Position numbers and translations under genes: made by a program
Shown here: piece by piece, positions 61,430 to 64,000 of the stretch
How the letters are laid out: each line of letters opens with the position of its first letter
How positions within the stretch are numbered: the stretch's first letter is position 1
The notes under the pieces: generated by a model
Database searches by the model: none
Seen by the model: only the letters and a program-made list of their open reading frames with translations
What the model was told of the DNA's origin: nothing
Origin: Epiperipatus broadwayi
Taxonomy: Eukaryota > Onychophora > Udeonychophora > Euonychophora > Peripatidae
Length of the DNA stretch: 64,000 nt
Assembly: GCA_028023455.1 (NCBI GenBank)
Contig: JAQFVV010000157.1
Coordinates: forward strand, 868,001 to 932,000
Direction: 5' to 3'

Positions 61430-61640
61430 AGTATAATAAACATATTGGGTTTGACTGGAAAAGACAGGGACAATAACCATGAAAGAACAGGAATGAAATA
61501 CATTCTGATAGAAGAAGAAAAAATTAAGTGGGCAGGACACATCAGACAAAATTTGAGAATCTTTAGAAAAGTTGTTAATTAAATGGATACCATTGGTTAG
61601 ATTATAATGAAGAAGATAAAGAATAAAATGGCATGATGAT
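61430..61640 (+). pseudogene. RTE-type LINE 3'-end fragment
   Basis: LGLTGKDRDNNHERTGMKYI and EKIKWAGHIRQNLR match the C-terminal RTE segment ('LG.TR.DR...R..TGV..I...K..WAGH..R'). Short isolated piece of a different RTE family from the 40-43 kb one. Confidence 0.55.
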
Positions 61641-61649
61641 TATATACAG

Positions 61650-62960
61650 AATCCTGTTGGCTTTCAGTAGTATAATACAGAGATCATTGTAAGCATTTAT
61701 AAGAATAATACTGTGATATATTTGAAGAACAATTCTTTAATTTCAGTAAGTTTTTTTAAAAATTCTTTTTAATTTTTCTCACACATATATCCAATTACTC
61801 ATATATGTATGTATAATCATATGCCTGGAGAGCTTGATAAATTTTTATAGATTTTTCTTTTATATTATTACATCTCATGAATATGAAATTTTTCTCTTTT
61901 TTAAAGGTGCTGCTGTTTTATCTTAATTATAAAAGAATATGAAAGTATAATTTATTTTCTTCAGCAATTTTGTTTATGCTTCATTTGATAAAATATTTAT
62001 GTGTAGAAATTCTCATTATATTTTGCAAATGTTCATTTACATGGTTAATTACATAAACTTTTAAATGAATTGAAAAGCTGTTTTTTTATATTTATTTTTC
62101 CCTCACTATATATATACTTAGACTGTGTATTACCCAAGCTATTTAATATATCTTCATTAATGAATAAAATAATTAATTTCAGCAATGACAGATATTTGTC
62201 TTTGCCTCCCTCCTCTTTTAACATTTGCAAAAGCAAGTTATACTTATTATTTAACAACACGAATATTTCATTTTGCTTTATTTTTGAGATTATAATTGTC
62301 TACTTTTGCCTTAATGTTATATTCTTTTATTTTTTGCTGTTCCCTCCAATGATCCTTAAAAATAATTTGATCTTTTCATTAAAAGCCTGCTCAGATATTG
62401 TGGATCATACTTTTCCTATCACCATTTAAACAATTTTCTTGATATTCTTAAGCATTAACTTTCTTTTATTCTTTACTGCTTCTTATACTTTTATTATCAA
62501 TGATTGCTTAAATCAATTCTTAGATATCTCTAAATATTTAATTACTTTTGAAAATGTAAAGCAAAGAATTATTATTAAGGAATTTATGTGGAATATATTA
62601 GGCTAAATATAAATAGTTAATTAATGGAAGGATAGACTCTCTTACAATGAAGATACAGAGTAGATATTCTAATTTTGTTTTAATATTTATTTTTAAAAAT
62701 AGGTGAATTAATGTTGTTTAGAAAATATCTAGAGCAAACATGATTAACCTGTGTTTCTTTATAACTTTTTGCATACCATATTTTAATATTAACAAATTTA
62801 AAGCCATAAATTAAAATAATTTATTCTATCAAATTAAGTAAAACAAATATAACTAATATTTGTAAGTCTATATATTTTGGGGTTCTATTTAATAAACATA
62901 TATTTTAATCTGCATTCAGTATTTTGCCCCCCCCCCAACGGTAATTTGATATTAAAATTT
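61650..62960. other. AT-rich, nothing recognised
   Basis: The frames 62045-62260 (minus) and 62070-62429 (plus) overlap each other and have no motif. A C10 run lies near 62930. Confidence 0.35.
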
Positions 62961-62969
62961 CAAACTGTG

Positions 62970-63031
62970 TAGTTGTCCCAGGATAGCGGGTTCACTTCCC
63001 GGCTGATGCTATGACACATGAGAAAAAAAAA
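62970..63031 (+). mobile_element. tRNA-derived SINE, 5'-truncated
   Basis: B box GGTTCACTTCC (62989-62999), then CGGCTGATGCTATGACACATG and an A9 tail, the same 3' block as the SINE at 53856. The A-box half is missing. Confidence 0.65.
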
Positions 63032-63554
63032 TGTAAATATTGAGAACATAGTTTGGTAAAATGAAATTATTTATATGGGAAAGAATATTGATTTAAAAAA
63101 GTGATGCACTATATGATGAGCAATATTTTGTAAAGTTTCTGCTTGAAAAAAGTCACCCATGCCTAGTCTCAAGCTATATTAACTTTTATAACAGTGTTTG
63201 GATAGAATAATTAAGAATTTACTTTACTTTCAAAATCAAAACTTTATTTACACATTAGAGTGGATACAAAAGCAATCAATGATAGGATAAAACTATGTAT
63301 ACATATAAATGTGGTATGCAGGCCATGTATATAGAAATATCAAAAGTTGAACTAAAACTATAATTTAGTCTTAAGAGCAGCATAAGAAACTCATGATGGT
63401 TAATTAATGCAAGTATGAAAGAAATATAACTAAATCTAAATAAAATCAAAGATTATATTAATGCCTTAAGGCAGTGTGTCATGAGCTTAATTAGTTAGTC
63501 AAATCTATGTATAAGGTTTCGAAATTCCATTGATAGGCCTAAGAAATATATGAA

Positions 63555-64000
63555 TTAGAACTCTAGCCTCATCTGGCTCCAGGTTTGGTCAATTAGCCAT
63601 GGCTGACAAGTTCGTTTATCCTCCTCTTTAATCTTGTAGAGGGATTTGAAGAATTGATTAATCATCGAGTCATCACAGCCATGATTAAATATCATGCTAC
63701 ATCTGGCAGTCCAACTTGCGAAGTTAATGAATGTGGCCAGTCTTATAGTTCCAAATTGACCCTTTTTAATTGCTGCATTAAGAGAAATGTTAGCTGGGTC
63801 ATTGCCATTTATCCGGTCTAACGCTATATTACGGAGATAAGTCCACGAATCACATTGATCCAGAATGTGGCCAATTGACTCTTCCTGTTTGTTACATAGG
63901 GGACAAAGGGGGTTGATGTTGTAACCCCTTTGGTAGTGTAGAAAGGCCCCAGTGAGGAGTGCTCCAAGGATGATTTTTATTAAAAAATCAACAAATTTTG
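63555..64000 (-). CDS. Partial ORF with Cys/His zinc-binding motif, LINE-like C-terminus
   Basis: The frame is open from the right window edge to a TAA at 63557-63555 (about 147 codons, no stop). It has markedly higher GC and CpG use than its surroundings. Near its start: LTGAFLHYQRGYNINPLCPLCNK (split here as LTGAFLHYQRG, YNINPLCPLCNK), then ESIGHILDQC, giving C-x2-C...H-x4-C spacing. This resembles the zinc-binding segment after the RT of R2/Jockey-like LINE proteins ('CPLC...ETxxHxLxxC'). About 100 further residues (RLATFINFASWTARC, SLYKIKEEDKR) are not recognised. The N-terminus lies outside the window. It is probably the 3' end of a LINE ORF, or less likely a host gene derived from one. 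Intactness suggests a young copy or selection. Confidence 0.6.
   Translation of the reverse strand, partial: KFVDFLIKIILGALLTGAFLHYQRGYNINPLCPLCNKQEESIGHILDQCDSWTYLRNIALDRINGNDPANISLNAAIKKGQFGTIRLATFINFASWTARCSMIFNHGCDDSMINQFFKSLYKIKEEDKRTCQPWLIDQTWSQMRLEF

Overview
The window is very AT-rich, intron-less and crowded with decayed retroelements. It reads as intergenic DNA of a metazoan, most likely an invertebrate. The evidence for this is RTE-type LINEs with a TGATGA-type tail, a Penelope-like element, tRNA-derived SINEs, a BED-finger hAT transposase relic, (AT)n microsatellites and foldback/MITE elements. I could not fix the phylum. I found no convincing single-copy host gene, rRNA, functional tRNA or CRISPR. 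The open frames with recognisable content are all transposon-derived.

Layout. 1-1614: slightly more GC-rich unique-looking DNA ending in an LTR-like terminus. 1632-2001: a foldback MITE. 2165-2900: a degenerate repeat array. 4270-5310: a faint LINE trace. 5496-6940: a degenerate ~330-bp repeat array with an internal orientation switch. 8565-16779: a large non-autonomous LTR retrotransposon with ~2.6-kb LTRs, primer-binding site, Gag-only coding region and polypurine tract. 18400-19420: a Penelope-like reverse-transcriptase relic (minus). 20140-20253: a SINE. 20950-21343: an inverted/tandem triplet of a hairpin-bearing repeat. 22690-24730: a decayed LINE (minus). 28138-28452: a fresh 159-bp tandem duplication. 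34040-37412: an RTE LINE (minus) split by the key element at 35485-36928. 38087-40023: an LTR-like block. 40437-43238: the best-preserved RTE LINE (plus), abutting a third, antisense RTE copy (43239-44545). 47862-47942: a SINE. 48108-49319 and 50094-50436: foldback elements. 52835-55443: a second LTR-like block carrying a SINE. 56263-57060: LINE-like ORF traces. 57801-59660: a hAT relic. 60000-60800: another LINE reverse-transcriptase relic. 63555-64000: an open reading frame with a Cys/His motif that runs off the window.

The most striking element is at 35485-36928. It is a 1,444-bp insertion flanked by a perfect 14-bp target-site duplication (AATTTATATTAGTT) inside the RTE LINE. It consists of ~3 copies of a non-coding 473-bp monomer, switched in orientation once in the middle. 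Each full monomer carries a sequence that folds by eye into a type-I hammerhead ribozyme: conserved CUGAUGA and GAAA cores, a two-part stem I, stem II and a minimal stem III. This is the architecture expected of a retrozyme, or of the ribozyme-bearing terminal repeats of a Penelope-like element. A Penelope-like reverse transcriptase relic lies 16 kb away and could represent the helper family.

The elements are nested, so relative ages can be read. The RTE copy at 34-37 kb is older than the ribozyme array inside it. The plus-strand RTE at 40-43 kb abuts, and may have inserted into, an older antisense RTE. LTR-type elements repeatedly sit in (AT)n tracts.
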